Source of the DNA: Chloroflexota bacterium | GTDB taxonomy: Bacteria; Chloroflexota; UBA6077 | Assembly (NCBI GenBank): GCA_021845945.1 | Contig: JAJZRD010000010.1 | Location: 1 to 39,092 of the forward strand | Direction: 5' to 3' | DNA length: 39,092 nucleotides | Shown: piece after piece, positions 24,466 to 32,644 of the stretch | How positions within the stretch are numbered: the first letter of the stretch is position 1 | Layout of the letters: each line of letters starts with the position of its first letter | Notes under the pieces: model-generated | What the model was told of the DNA's origin: nothing | The model's database searches: none | The model's input: only the letters and a program-made list of their open reading frames with translations | Made by a program: the position numbers and the translations under genes

Positions 24466-26007
24466 ATGCGAGAAACCATCAACGATCCGCGGGCAGGGGG
24501 CGAGGCGCGTCCCCTGCCTCTGCTGTTTTCCGTCTTCGTCATAGCCGCCTGCGCCATCGTGTACGAGTTGATGATCGCCACCATCAGCTCCTACCTGCTG
24601 GGCGACTCCATATACCAGTTCTCCGTCACCATCGGGCTCTTCCTCACCTCCATGGGGGTGGGGTCCTATCTCTCCCGACGGTTGCACCGCAACCTGCTGC
24701 TCACCTTCATCGCCATCGAGCTGCTGGTCGGGGCCGTCGGGGGCACCTCAGCCCTGCTGCTCTACTTCACCTACGGCAGCCTCAGATCCGTCTACGGACC
24801 GATCATGTACGGGGTGATCGCCGCCATCGGCATCCTGGTGGGCCTCGAGATCCCGATCCTCACCCGCCTTCTCTCCGAGAAGTACACCCTGCGGGTCAAC
24901 ATCGCCAACGTGCTCTCCTTCGACTACCTGGGAGGCCTCCTCGGTTCCCTGGCCTTCCCGCTGCTGCTGCTCCCCTACCTGGGGCTTATCCGTACTGCCC
25001 TGGTGGTGGGGCTGCTCAACGTTGGGGTAGCCGGCATGGTGCTGGGCACGGCCTGGCGGCAGCTGCCGGAGCGCCGGTACGCCGCCGCACTGCTGCTGGC
25101 GGTGGCCGGGTTGCTGGGCACGGGGCTCGGCCACAGCGACGCCCTGTGGGAGCAGCTGGAGCAGCAGCTCTACCGGGATCCCGTCGTCTACTCCGCCCAG
25201 TCCCCATACCAGCACATCACAATCACCCGCTGGAGGGACGACCTCCGGCTCTTCCTGGACGGCAACCTCCAGTTCAGCTCCCTGGACGAGTACCGCTACC
25301 ACGAGTCCCTGGTCCATCCCGCCATGGCCGCTGCCCGGGACCGTTCGGAGGTGCTGGTGCTGGGAGGCGGCGACGGGCTGGCGGTGCGGGAGCTGCTCAA
25401 GTACCCTGACGTGAAGCGGGTGACGGTGGTGGATCTGGATGGTCAGATAACGAAGCTGTTCCAGACCCAGCCGGACCTTACGAAGCTCAACCAGGGCTCA
25501 CTCTCCGATCCCAGGGTGCGGATCGTGAACGCCGACGCCTTCAAGTTCCTGGAGGATGACGCCGGCTTCTACGGCGTCATCCTGGCCGACCTCCCCGACC
25601 CCCGCAACGAGAACATCCAGAAGCTCTACACCGTGGAGTTCTACCGGCTGGCGGCTCGCCGGCTGGCGGTGGGTGGGGTCTTTGTCACCCAGGCGACCTC
25701 CCCCTACTTCGCGTCCCAGGCCTACTGGTGCATCTACGCCTCGATGCAGGAGGTGTGGCCCCAGGTGGCGCCCTACCACGCCAACGTCCCCGCTTTCGGC
25801 GACTGGGGCTTCGTGATGGCCTCTCAGGCCCGGCTCAACCCCAACGACCTGAAGCCGTCGGTGCCGACCCGATTCCTGGACGGTCCCACCCTGCGGGCCC
25901 TCTTCGTCTTCCCGGCGGACATGCCGCGGCAGCAGCTCCTGCCCAACAGCCTGATCCAGCCCGTCCTGCCGGGCTACTACCGCGAGGGCTGGCGGCAGGC
26001 CCACTGA
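24466..26007 (+). CDS. Membrane-anchored spermidine synthase-like protein
   Basis: 513 residues. The N-terminal part (about 17-225) has six or seven membrane segments (LLFSVFVIAACAIVYELMIA, SVTIGLFLTSMGVGSYL, and others). The C-terminal half is an aminopropyltransferase (SpeE) domain: YQHITITRW, LFLDGNLQFSSLDEYRYHESLVHPAM, the cofactor loop VLVLGGGDGLAVRELLKYPDVKRVTVVDLD (in two stretches), and ILADLPDPRNENIQKLYTVEFY. The D in ADLPDP corresponds to the catalytic acid region of spermidine synthases. The substrate is not known; such membrane fusions need not make spermidine. It is separated from the DUF350 gene by an 87-base gap holding a repeat, and probably belongs to the same unit. Confidence 0.9.
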   Translation: MRETINDPRAGGEARPLPLLFSVFVIAACAIVYELMIATISSYLLGDSIYQFSVTIGLFLTSMGVGSYLSRRLHRNLLLTFIAIELLVGAVGGTSALLLYFTYGSLRSVYGPIMYGVIAAIGILVGLEIPILTRLLSEKYTLRVNIANVLSFDYLGGLLGSLAFPLLLLPYLGLIRTALVVGLLNVGVAGMVLGTAWRQLPERRYAAALLLAVAGLLGTGLGHSDALWEQLEQQLYRDPVVYSAQSPYQHITITRWRDDLRLFLDGNLQFSSLDEYRYHESLVHPAMAAARDRSEVLVLGGGDGLAVRELLKYPDVKRVTVVDLDGQITKLFQTQPDLTKLNQGSLSDPRVRIVNADAFKFLEDDAGFYGVILADLPDPRNENIQKLYTVEFYRLAARRLAVGGVFVTQATSPYFASQAYWCIYASMQEVWPQVAPYHANVPAFGDWGFVMASQARLNPNDLKPSVPTRFLDGPTLRALFVFPADMPRQQLLPNSLIQPVLPGYYREGWRQAH

Positions 26008-26088
26008 CCGAAGCAGTCAGCTATCAGCTATCAGCAGTCAGCACCCAGGTCTTGCAGCCTAGTGCTCCGTCACGCGTGATCCGAAGGC

Positions 26089-26160
26089 TAGGAGTCGGGG
26101 TCGTCCCTGACCCAGGCGGCCCTCATCGACCGCCGGCATCAGGGACGATGCCGGCTCCTA
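26089..26160. repeat. Imperfect inverted repeat downstream of the SpeE-like gene
   Basis: TAGGAGTCGGGGTCGTCCCTGA (26089-26110) and TCAGGGACGATGCCGGCTCC TA (26139-26160) pair with a few mismatches. The 26008-26198 gap contains only this and shorter repeats. Confidence 0.7.
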
Positions 26161-26198
26161 GAGTTGGGGCACTCAGTCCTCGGCCCTCGGTCCTGGGA

Positions 26199-27050
26199 CT
26201 AGGCTGCCTTCTCTTCCGCTTCCACGAGCCGCTGGCAAGAGGGACAGAGGTAGGTCTCCCGACCTGCCGCCCAGACCTTCTCCACGGTGCCGGGGCACCC
26301 GACGCAAGGCTGTCCGGCCCGAGCCACCACCTTCAGCTTCTCCTGGTAGCCCCCCTTGCGACCCAGCACGTCGCGATAGGACCTGGTGGTGGTGCCGCGC
26401 AGGCGGATCGCCTCCGGCAGGATGGTGCGGATGGCGTGGTGCAGCCGCTCCACCTCCTGGGGCGAGAGGCTGTTGGCCGGCCGCAGCGGGTGGATGCGGG
26501 CCGCGAAAAGGGATTCGTCCGTGTAGATGTTGCCTAGGCCGGAGACCACCCGCTGATCCAGCAGCAGCGCCTTGATCTGCCGGCGGGTTCCCCGCAGCAC
26601 CCGGCGGAAGAACTCCAGGGTGAACTGGTCGGAGGTGACCTCGGGGCCCAGCTCCCCCAGGGGAACCCGCACGTTCAGCTCCTGCTCCTCCACCAGGTTG
26701 ACCCTGGCCAGGCGGCGGCTGTCCACCAACCGCAACTGGTGCCCATCGTCCAGCTCCAGGATCAGCCGGGCCGATTTCTGCATCGGAGCCTCGGGCTCCA
26801 CCAGCAGCAACTGCCCTGTGAGGATGAGATGCACCACCAGGATCCGCCCCGAGGAGAGCCGCAGCAGCAGGTACTTGGCACGCCGATCGACGGCAACGAT
26901 GCGCTCTCCCGTCAGGCCGGCCTCGAGCTCCGGAACGGATGGGTACCTCACCAGCGGGGGGTCCAGCACCTTGGCCCCCTCGATCCTCCGGCCGAGGACC
27001 AGCGACCGAAGGTCGTTCTTGATGGTCTCCACCTCAGGCAGCTCCGGCAT
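26199..27050 (-). CDS. mutM: Formamidopyrimidine-DNA glycosylase (MutM/Fpg)
   Basis: 283-residue bifunctional DNA glycosylase/AP lyase that removes 8-oxoguanine and formamidopyrimidines. N-terminal PELPEVE gives the catalytic Pro2 and Glu3, Lys59 sits in VDRRAKYLLL, the helix-two-turn-helix has LLLDQRVVSGLGNIYTDESLF, and the C-terminal zinc finger has CVGC and CPSC. All catalytic elements are present. ATG four bases after the prs stop, so the two are co-transcribed. The C-terminal tail is near the usual length. Confidence 0.97.
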   Translation of the reverse strand: MPELPEVETIKNDLRSLVLGRRIEGAKVLDPPLVRYPSVPELEAGLTGERIVAVDRRAKYLLLRLSSGRILVVHLILTGQLLLVEPEAPMQKSARLILELDDGHQLRLVDSRRLARVNLVEEQELNVRVPLGELGPEVTSDQFTLEFFRRVLRGTRRQIKALLLDQRVVSGLGNIYTDESLFAARIHPLRPANSLSPQEVERLHHAIRTILPEAIRLRGTTTRSYRDVLGRKGGYQEKLKVVARAGQPCVGCPGTVEKVWAAGRETYLCPSCQRLVEAEEKAA

Positions 27051-27053
27051 CGC

Positions 27054-28013
27054 TCACACCGGATGGTGATCGTAGCGGGGAGGGAACAGCTCGCTGATGG
27101 AGCGGTTCTCGTGGAGCCGGCGCACGGCCTCGGCCAGCAACCCGCCTACGGAGAGGATGTGCATCTTCGGCAGCCGCTTCTCCGGCGGCACCGGCACCGT
27201 ATCGGTGACCACCACCTGGGCGATGACCGGATCCTGCAAGCGATCCACGGCGCCGTCCACCAGCAGGCCGTGGGTGGCAGCTACGGTCATCTCCGGCCTG
27301 GCGCCGGCCTCCAGCAGAGCGTGCACCGCCCCCTCGATGGTGCCCCCGGTGGTGATCATGTCGTCGACGACGATGGGCCGCAAATCGTGGACGTCGCCGA
27401 TCACGGCGTGCACCTCGGTCTCCGCGCCACCCAGCCGCTCCTTGTGAAGCACCACCAGGGGCAACCCCAGCCCCCGGGCGTACTTCTCCGCCAGCTTTAC
27501 CCGGCCCGTGTCCGGAGAGACCACCACCATGTCCGGCTCACGATGGCGCAGCAAGTGCTCGATCAGGAGAGGCACGGCCGTCAGGTGGTCCATGCCGATG
27601 TTGAAGAAGCCCTGTATGGCCGGAGCGTGCAGGTCGAGGGAGACGACCCGGTCGGCGCCGGCCACCGTCAGCAGGTCGGCTACCAGCCGAGCGGTGATGG
27701 GTTCCCGACCTCTGGACTTCTTCTCCTGCCTGGAGTAGCCGTAGTAGGGGATGAGGGCGGTGATCCGGCCCGCCGCTGCACGGCGGCAGGCGTCTATCAT
27801 GATCAGCAGCTCCACCAGCTGCTCGTCCACGGGGGGACAGGTGGACTGCAGCAGGTAGACGTCGTGGCCTCGAACGGTCTCGTCCAGCCGAAAACTGACC
27901 TCGCCGTCCGGAAACCGCTGCAGCAGCCTCTTGCCGAGCGCTATTCTCAGTTTGCCGGCCATACCCTTGGCCAGCTCTGGGTTCGCCGAGCCCGAAAACA
28001 GTTGGATGCCCAT
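27054..28013 (-). CDS. prs: Ribose-phosphate pyrophosphokinase
   Basis: 319-residue enzyme that makes PRPP from ribose 5-phosphate and ATP for nucleotide, His and Trp synthesis. It opens IQLFSGSANPELAKGMAGKL and shows FPDGEVSFRLDETVRG, the ATP flexible loop YYGYSRQEKKSRGREPI, VSLDLHAPAIQGFF, and the PRPP-binding loop IVVDDMITTGGTI. I chose the ATG at 28013 since it gives the usual family length; an ATG at 28091 is in frame but overlaps pfp and lacks homology. The ribosome site before 28013 is weak. Middle gene of pfp-prs-mutM. Confidence 0.96.
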   Translation of the reverse strand: MGIQLFSGSANPELAKGMAGKLRIALGKRLLQRFPDGEVSFRLDETVRGHDVYLLQSTCPPVDEQLVELLIMIDACRRAAAGRITALIPYYGYSRQEKKSRGREPITARLVADLLTVAGADRVVSLDLHAPAIQGFFNIGMDHLTAVPLLIEHLLRHREPDMVVVSPDTGRVKLAEKYARGLGLPLVVLHKERLGGAETEVHAVIGDVHDLRPIVVDDMITTGGTIEGAVHALLEAGARPEMTVAATHGLLVDGAVDRLQDPVIAQVVVTDTVPVPPEKRLPKMHILSVGGLLAEAVRRLHENRSISELFPPRYDHHPV

Positions 28014-28053
28014 TTCGAGAGGCGGCGAAGCACTCGCTGTGCCAGCTCCCCCG

Positions 28054-29265
28054 CTACCAGCCCGGCGCGGGGCGTTTCTCCAATCTGGCATATTCCAGCA
28101 GGGGATCGCCGATCAGGGGCAGCGCGTAATCCACGTAGGCCTGAGTGACGAAGTTTCCCTCGGCGTTGAGGTACTCGGCTGGGAAGGGCTTCACCGTGTT
28201 GGCGATCTCCTCCAGGGAGGCGGAATCGGTGGAGCAGCGGTACCGAGGGCCCGGCTCCCTGAGCAGTACCACCATCTGGTCGCTTCGCCCCTCCGTCGCG
28301 TATTGCACCGCTCGCTGTCCGACGAGATAGGCCTCCTCCAGGTCGGCCCTGGAGGCCAGCGCCATGGACATCCGCTGAATGGTCCCCGGCTTGTCGAATC
28401 GGGTCCGGAGTCCAAGCTCCCTGGCCACCAACCGGCAGAGGTATGCGGCGGGGCTCTCGAAGTAGCCATGGCCAAAGGGATCCACGAAGTAGGGCTCCTC
28501 GCTGCCGACCACCCGGCCCCGGTGGTCGCGGATGGTCTCCGTGAGCACCGTCACCACGAACCCCATCTCCTGGTGCACCGCCTTCACGTCCTCCAGGAAC
28601 CTCTCTTCGTCGAAGGCCACCTCGGGCACGTAGATCAGGTGAGGGGCGTCCAGCAGGCTCTTCTTTCCGAGGGCGCCGGCCGCCGCGACCCACCCCGAGT
28701 CGCGGCCCATCACTTCGATGATCTTCACCGGGTCGTACCGCTTCATTGCCTCGGTGTCCAGTCCGGCATCCAGGGCGCTCTGGGCCACGAAGCGGGCGAT
28801 GGAGCCGTAGCCGGGGCAGTGATCGGTGATGGGGAGATCGTTGTCGATGGTCTTGGGCACCGCCATGATCCGAAGGTCGTAGCCCATCTCGGCTGCCGCG
28901 ATGGAGATCTTGTGGGAGGTGTCCGCGGAGTCGTTGCCGCCGATGTAGACGAAGTAGCGGACGTCGTGCTGCCGGAAGACGTGGATGATCCTCTCGAGAT
29001 CGCCCTCCTGCAGCTTATAACGACAGGAGCCCAGCGCAGCCGATGGGGTGCGCCTCAACCGCTGAAGGGTGGCCTTGCTCTCGCCCCCTAGCGCCACCAA
29101 CTCGCCCCGCAGCAGCCCCTCCACCCCGTGAAGGGTGCCCAACACGCCGAGGACGTCCGGTTGCCGTTGGGCCTCCTCGATGACGCCCACCAGGCTGCTG
29201 TTGATGACGGCGGTGCAGCCGCCCGACTGTCCGACTACCAGCTTCCCGCGCAACGCCGCAGACAA
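28054..29265 (-). CDS. pfp: 6-phosphofructokinase, probably pyrophosphate-dependent
   Basis: About 403-residue group III phosphofructokinase. The start region LVVGQSGGCTAVINSSLVGV, the substrate motif PKTIDNDL (Lys where ATP-dependent enzymes have Gly, as in PPi enzymes) and MGRDSGWVAAAGAL are present. The phosphoryl-donor site reads GGNDSADT: ATP enzymes have GGDGS and typical PPi enzymes GGDDS, so this is an Asn variant of the PPi type. PPi dependence is inferred. I chose the TTG at 29265, preceded by AGGGAG; an ATG at 29310 lacks a ribosome site and overlaps a possible -10 (TACAAT, 29309-29314). First gene of the minus unit with prs and mutM. Confidence 0.88.
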   Translation of the reverse strand: MSAALRGKLVVGQSGGCTAVINSSLVGVIEEAQRQPDVLGVLGTLHGVEGLLRGELVALGGESKATLQRLRRTPSAALGSCRYKLQEGDLERIIHVFRQHDVRYFVYIGGNDSADTSHKISIAAAEMGYDLRIMAVPKTIDNDLPITDHCPGYGSIARFVAQSALDAGLDTEAMKRYDPVKIIEVMGRDSGWVAAAGALGKKSLLDAPHLIYVPEVAFDEERFLEDVKAVHQEMGFVVTVLTETIRDHRGRVVGSEEPYFVDPFGHGYFESPAAYLCRLVARELGLRTRFDKPGTIQRMSMALASRADLEEAYLVGQRAVQYATEGRSDQMVVLLREPGPRYRCSTDSASLEEIANTVKPFPAEYLNAEGNFVTQAYVDYALPLIGDPLLEYARLEKRPAPGW

Positions 29266-29433
29266 TCTCGTCTCCCTATCCTCATCTTCTCGGTGGACCG
29301 GCCGCCCCATTGTAGCGGTTCGCGCCGCAAAGAAGAAGCGGGCAGGTGAAAAGAGGCCGGCCGACCCCTGCAGCGGTAACCCGTTCGTATATAGAGCAAG
29401 AAGGTTGCCTGGACCATCCACTTTGCGGCCAGC

Positions 29434-29463
29434 TTGACACCGCGGGAGCGCAACTGCTACGCT
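29434..29463 (+). promoter_or_regulatory. Promoter for the TPP-riboswitch operon
   Basis: TTGACA (29434-29439), 18-base spacer, TACGCT (29458-29463), about 30 bases before the riboswitch. Confidence 0.65.
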
Positions 29464-29495
29464 GGCACCAGTTGAAGAAGGGTGTAGATGGATAC

Positions 29496-29590
29496 GATAC
29501 GGGGGCTCGGGGTTAGCCGGGCTGAGATGGCGGCCGAATTCCGCCGCCGACCGTCGAACCTGACCTGGGTAATGCCAGCGTAGGAAACGG
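29496..29590 (+). promoter_or_regulatory. TPP riboswitch (THI element)
   Basis: Matches the TPP aptamer: GGGGGCTCGGGG at the 5' side, GGGCTGAGATGG (pyrimidine-sensor helix side, CUGAGA), then GAACCTGACCTGGGTAATG and CCAGCGTAGGAAACGG at the 3' side. A GCGGC/GCCGC-type helix (about 29530-29550) fills the variable arm. It controls the importer genes that follow. Confidence 0.95.
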
Positions 29591-29610
29591 TTCACCGACA
29601 GTCTCGCGAG

Positions 29611-29636
29611 AGGCGCTGGCATTCGGACCGGCGCCT
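29611..29636 (+). terminator. Riboswitch terminator with overlapping antiterminator
   Basis: Stem AGGCGCTGG (29611-29619) / CCGGCGCCT (29628-29636), followed by TTTCTCTTTGTC. The bases CGCTGGCATT (29614-29623) are the exact complement of AATGCCAGCG (29571-29580) in the aptamer's 3' side. So TPP binding should free the terminator and lack of TPP should favour the antiterminator. Confidence 0.85.
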
Positions 29637-29670
29637 TTCTCTTTGTCTGTTTCCGGTGGGGGACACCCGG

Positions 29671-30570
29671 GTGTGCAGCGCGGAGACCAACCAACCGAAG
29701 ATCGAGCTAGAGGGGGTCAGCGTCGACTTCTCCACTGGCCAGGGGCTCCTGCCCGTGTTGAAGGAGGTCGATCTCCACGCCCGCGACGGGGAATTCGTAA
29801 CCCTCATAGGCCCCAGCGGCTGCGGCAAGAGCACCCTCCTCAACGTCATCGCCGGCCTGGAGGAACCATCCTCCGGCTCCATCCGGTTCGACGGCCATCC
29901 GGCCGGCCACCGGATCGGAGCGGCGGCCTACATGCCCCAGAAGGACCTGCTGATGCCCTGGAGGTCGATCCTGGACAACACCATTCTGGGGCTCGAGATC
30001 CAGGGTGTTCCTCGGTCGATGGCCCGCAAGAGGGCGCTGGCCCATTTCGAGCTGTTCGGCCTCCAGGGGTTTGAGAACGCCTACCCGGCGACGCTGTCGG
30101 GCGGTATGCGCCAGAGGGCTGCCTTCCTGCGGACCGTACTGACCGATCGGCCGATCATGCTGCTGGACGAGCCCTTTGGGGCGCTGGACGCCCTCACCCG
30201 CTCCGACATGCAGGAGTGGTTGCTCCGGCTCTGGGACAGCCTTCACAAGACCATCCTGTTCATCACCCACGACGTGGACGAAGCGGTGCTCCTCTCCGAT
30301 CGCGTCTACGTGCTGACGGCCCGTCCCGGGCGGGTGAAGCTGGTGCTGGACGTCGACCTCCCACGGCCTCGAGAGTACCAGTTGGTGACTTCGGACCGAT
30401 TCAACCGGCTGAAGGCCGAGCTGCTGGGCTCCATCCGCGAGGAGGCTCGCAAGGCGATGGACGAGGACCTGCTGGGATGGCCCGGCCAAGACCGGAGGAG
30501 AGACCGCGCCGGCGAGGGCGGGGCTGCTGAAGAGGTCGGCCGGCTGGCTCGCGAGCGAAGGGGGCTCTGA
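29671..30570 (+). CDS. ABC transporter ATPase, thiamine-precursor importer (ThiZ-like)
   Basis: About 299 residues of the nitrate/sulfonate/taurine-type ATPase family. Walker A is GPSGCGKST, Q-loop MPQKDLLMPW, signature LSGGMRQRAAFLR, Walker B MLLDEPFGALD, and the switch histidine is in ITHDVDEA. I chose the GTG at 29671, with a GGGG run ten bases upstream; a GTG at 29656 is also possible. The C-terminal tail (after 270) is charged and variable. It is the first gene behind the TPP riboswitch, and the next two genes are the permease and a NMT1-type binding protein, so it most likely powers uptake of a pyrimidine precursor of thiamine. Confidence 0.93.
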   Translation: MCSAETNQPKIELEGVSVDFSTGQGLLPVLKEVDLHARDGEFVTLIGPSGCGKSTLLNVIAGLEEPSSGSIRFDGHPAGHRIGAAAYMPQKDLLMPWRSILDNTILGLEIQGVPRSMARKRALAHFELFGLQGFENAYPATLSGGMRQRAAFLRTVLTDRPIMLLDEPFGALDALTRSDMQEWLLRLWDSLHKTILFITHDVDEAVLLSDRVYVLTARPGRVKLVLDVDLPRPREYQLVTSDRFNRLKAELLGSIREEARKAMDEDLLGWPGQDRRRDRAGEGGAAEEVGRLARERRGL

Positions 30571-30571
30571 C

Positions 30572-31387
30572 GTGGAGATCCCTCGCGCCCTTGGTCCCAA
30601 GAACGAATGGACTCCCCCGCCGACCGCCGGCAAGACCCTGCTGGAGTGGCTGCCCCCCTCTGCCCTGGTGGCGGCCCTTCTGCTGGCCTGGCAGCTGGCC
30701 GCCACGATCCTGGAGCTGCCCCGCTGGCTGCTGCCCGCTCCCACCGACGTCGGCGCTGCCATCTACAGCTCCCGAGATCTGCTGGCTCGCCACGGCTGGG
30801 TCACGCTGCAGGAGGTGCTGGTGGGCTTTGCCATCGCCTTCCTGGTGGGCACGTCGCTGGCCGTGGCCATCGCCTACTCTCGCACCCTGGAGCGGGCCCT
30901 CTACCCCTTCGTGATAGCCTCCCAGACCATCCCTGTGATAGCCATCGCGCCCATCCTGTTGATCTGGTTCGGCTACGGTCTGCTGCCCAAGGTGATCGTG
31001 GTGGCCCTGATCTGCTTCTTCCCCATCGTAGTGAACATGGTGGACGGCCTTCGGGCCGTGGATGCCGAGCTGGTGAACCTGCTGCGCACCCTCGGTTCCT
31101 CCCGCCGGCAGATCTTCCTGAAGGCGCAGCTCCCGGCCTCTCTCCCCTTCATCTTGTCCGGGACCAAGGTGGCGATCGCCGTCAGCGTCATCGGCGCCGT
31201 GATCGGGGAATGGGTGGGCGCCAGCGCCGGTCTTGGCTACTTCATGGTGCGCTCGGCCTCCCAGTTTCAGACGGCCCGGGTGTTCGCCGCCATCGTGGTG
31301 CTGTCCGTCATGGGCATCGCTCTCTTCGGGCTGGTGGCGCTCTCCGAACGCTACCTCATCCCCTGGAATTCCCAGGACAAGAAGTGA
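30572..31387 (+). CDS. ABC transporter permease, thiamine-precursor importer (ThiX-like)
   Basis: 271-residue inner-membrane permease with about six membrane segments and the EAA loop that docks on the ATPase (LRTLGSSRRQIFLKAQLPASLPFIL, with the EAA-like region around residue 170-195). Sequence such as IPVIAIAPILLIWFGYGLLPKVIVV and GLGYFMVRSASQFQTARVFAAI is typical of SsuC/TauC/ThiX permeases. Starts GTG one base after the ATPase stop, so the two are coupled. Substrate inferred from the riboswitch and binding protein. Confidence 0.94.
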   Translation: MEIPRALGPKNEWTPPPTAGKTLLEWLPPSALVAALLLAWQLAATILELPRWLLPAPTDVGAAIYSSRDLLARHGWVTLQEVLVGFAIAFLVGTSLAVAIAYSRTLERALYPFVIASQTIPVIAIAPILLIWFGYGLLPKVIVVALICFFPIVVNMVDGLRAVDAELVNLLRTLGSSRRQIFLKAQLPASLPFILSGTKVAIAVSVIGAVIGEWVGASAGLGYFMVRSASQFQTARVFAAIVVLSVMGIALFGLVALSERYLIPWNSQDKK

Positions 31388-31450
31388 TGAGACGCAGGGG
31401 CCACCGGCACTGCCGGTCTCTGCAAGCTAGCTAGGAAGAAGGTATCTACC

Positions 31451-32536
31451 ATGAACCGTCCCACCGCGTGGGTCGTCCGGCTACTCTCTATCCTCCCCCT
31501 GGTCGCCCTCCCGCTCCTCTTCGCCGGCTGCCAGGTTGCGCCTGCGCCCGGCCCGCCTCCGGCAACGGCAGCAGCACAACCCACCATGGCCGCCGCCGAA
31601 CCCACCAAGGCGGCCCAGCCTGCCGCCCCCAAGACCCCGATCAAGCTGTCCGTCGCCCTGGATTGGTACCCCAATTCCGACCACGCCGGGCTCTACATGG
31701 CCCAGGAGAAGGGCTACTACCGTGACGAGGGGCTGGACGTCGACCTCTATGTGCCATCCAACCCCGAGGACGTGCTGAAGCTGGTTGGCTCCGGCAAGGA
31801 TGCCTTCGGGATCAGCTACCAGTCCGACGTCCTGCTGGCCGCCGCCGAGGGGATCCCGGTCGAGTCGGTGGCCGCCCTCGTGCAACACCCCTTGAACTCC
31901 GTGATGACCCTGAAGGCCTCGGGCATCACCAGACCCAAGCAGTTGGAGGGGAAGAAGGTGGGCTACCCCGGCATCCCCGGCCACGAGGCGCTGCTCACCA
32001 CCATGATGGAGAAGGATGGCAGCTCCATCGACAAAGTGGAGCTGGTGAACGTCGGCTACGATCTGGTGCAGGCCCTCGTCGGCAAGAAGGTGGACGCCGC
32101 TCTCGGGGCCTACTGGACCCACGAGTCGATCCTGGCCGAGCTGGAGGGCTACCCGGTCGACGTCATGCGGGTGGAGCAGTGGGGCGTGCCCGACTACTAC
32201 GAGCTGGTCCTGGTGACCAACGAGAAGACTGCGAAGGAGCGGCCGGAGGTGATCAAAGCCTTCCTGCGGGCCACCGCCAAGGGGTTCAACGACGCGATCG
32301 AGGACCCCGAGAAGGCCCTCGACCTGCTGGTGAAGGCCAACCCTGAGACCAACCGCAAGATGGAGGAGCGGGGGATCCGGCTGCTGATGCCCCTCTGGAG
32401 CGAAGGGGTGCCTACCTTCGGCTGGCAAACCAGGGAGCGGTGGCAGAGCTACGCCGACTGGATGCGCCAGATGAAGCTGCTGGCCGCGGACGTGAAGGTC
32501 GACTCCGTCTTCACCACCGAGTTCCTGCAGAAGTAG
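31451..32536 (+). CDS. Thiamine-precursor substrate-binding lipoprotein (NMT1/ThiY-like)
   Basis: 361-residue periplasmic-type binding protein. A signal peptide with lipobox LFAGC (Cys27) is followed by a Pro/Ala/Thr-rich linker to about residue 57. The NMT1/THI5-like domain has SVALDWYPNSDHAGLYMAQE and KGYYRDEGLDVDLYVPS, then FGISYQSDVLLAAAEG and VGYPGIPGHEALL. The LDWYPN-HAGLY motif is typical of ThiY proteins that bind formylaminopyrimidine-like or HMP-like precursors. Starts ATG behind AGGAAGAAGG. Third gene of the riboswitch operon. Confidence 0.94.
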   Translation: MNRPTAWVVRLLSILPLVALPLLFAGCQVAPAPGPPPATAAAQPTMAAAEPTKAAQPAAPKTPIKLSVALDWYPNSDHAGLYMAQEKGYYRDEGLDVDLYVPSNPEDVLKLVGSGKDAFGISYQSDVLLAAAEGIPVESVAALVQHPLNSVMTLKASGITRPKQLEGKKVGYPGIPGHEALLTTMMEKDGSSIDKVELVNVGYDLVQALVGKKVDAALGAYWTHESILAELEGYPVDVMRVEQWGVPDYYELVLVTNEKTAKERPEVIKAFLRATAKGFNDAIEDPEKALDLLVKANPETNRKMEERGIRLLMPLWSEGVPTFGWQTRERWQSYADWMRQMKLLAADVKVDSVFTTEFLQK

Positions 32537-32566
32537 CCACGGCTGGGGACAGCGCCGGGGTCCAAG

Positions 32567-32644
32567 ACGTAGGGCGGGGCGCTCTGCCCTGCCGCCGGCC
32601 TACCATCGCCTGCCGGGCGGCGGGGCACAGGGCCCCGCCCTACG
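32567..32644. repeat. Dispersed palindromic repeat, copy 2
   Basis: Related to 1918-1978: ACGTAGGGCGGGGCGCTCTG at the left and CACAGGGCCCCGCCCTACG at the right. It has an extra stretch (CCTACCATCGCCTGC) in the middle. Its right edge supplies the TAG stop codon of the threonine aldolase gene on the minus strand. Confidence 0.8.

Noticed and set aside
26062..26172. Second copy of the 135-bp MITE (shared CCGTCAC near 26068)
   Set aside because: The similarity is limited to a few bases; the arms are different and no matching TIR or target duplication is present.
28014..28091. ATG at 28091 as the start of prs
   Set aside because: Overlaps the end of pfp, has no ribosome site, and adds residues not seen in PRPP synthetases.
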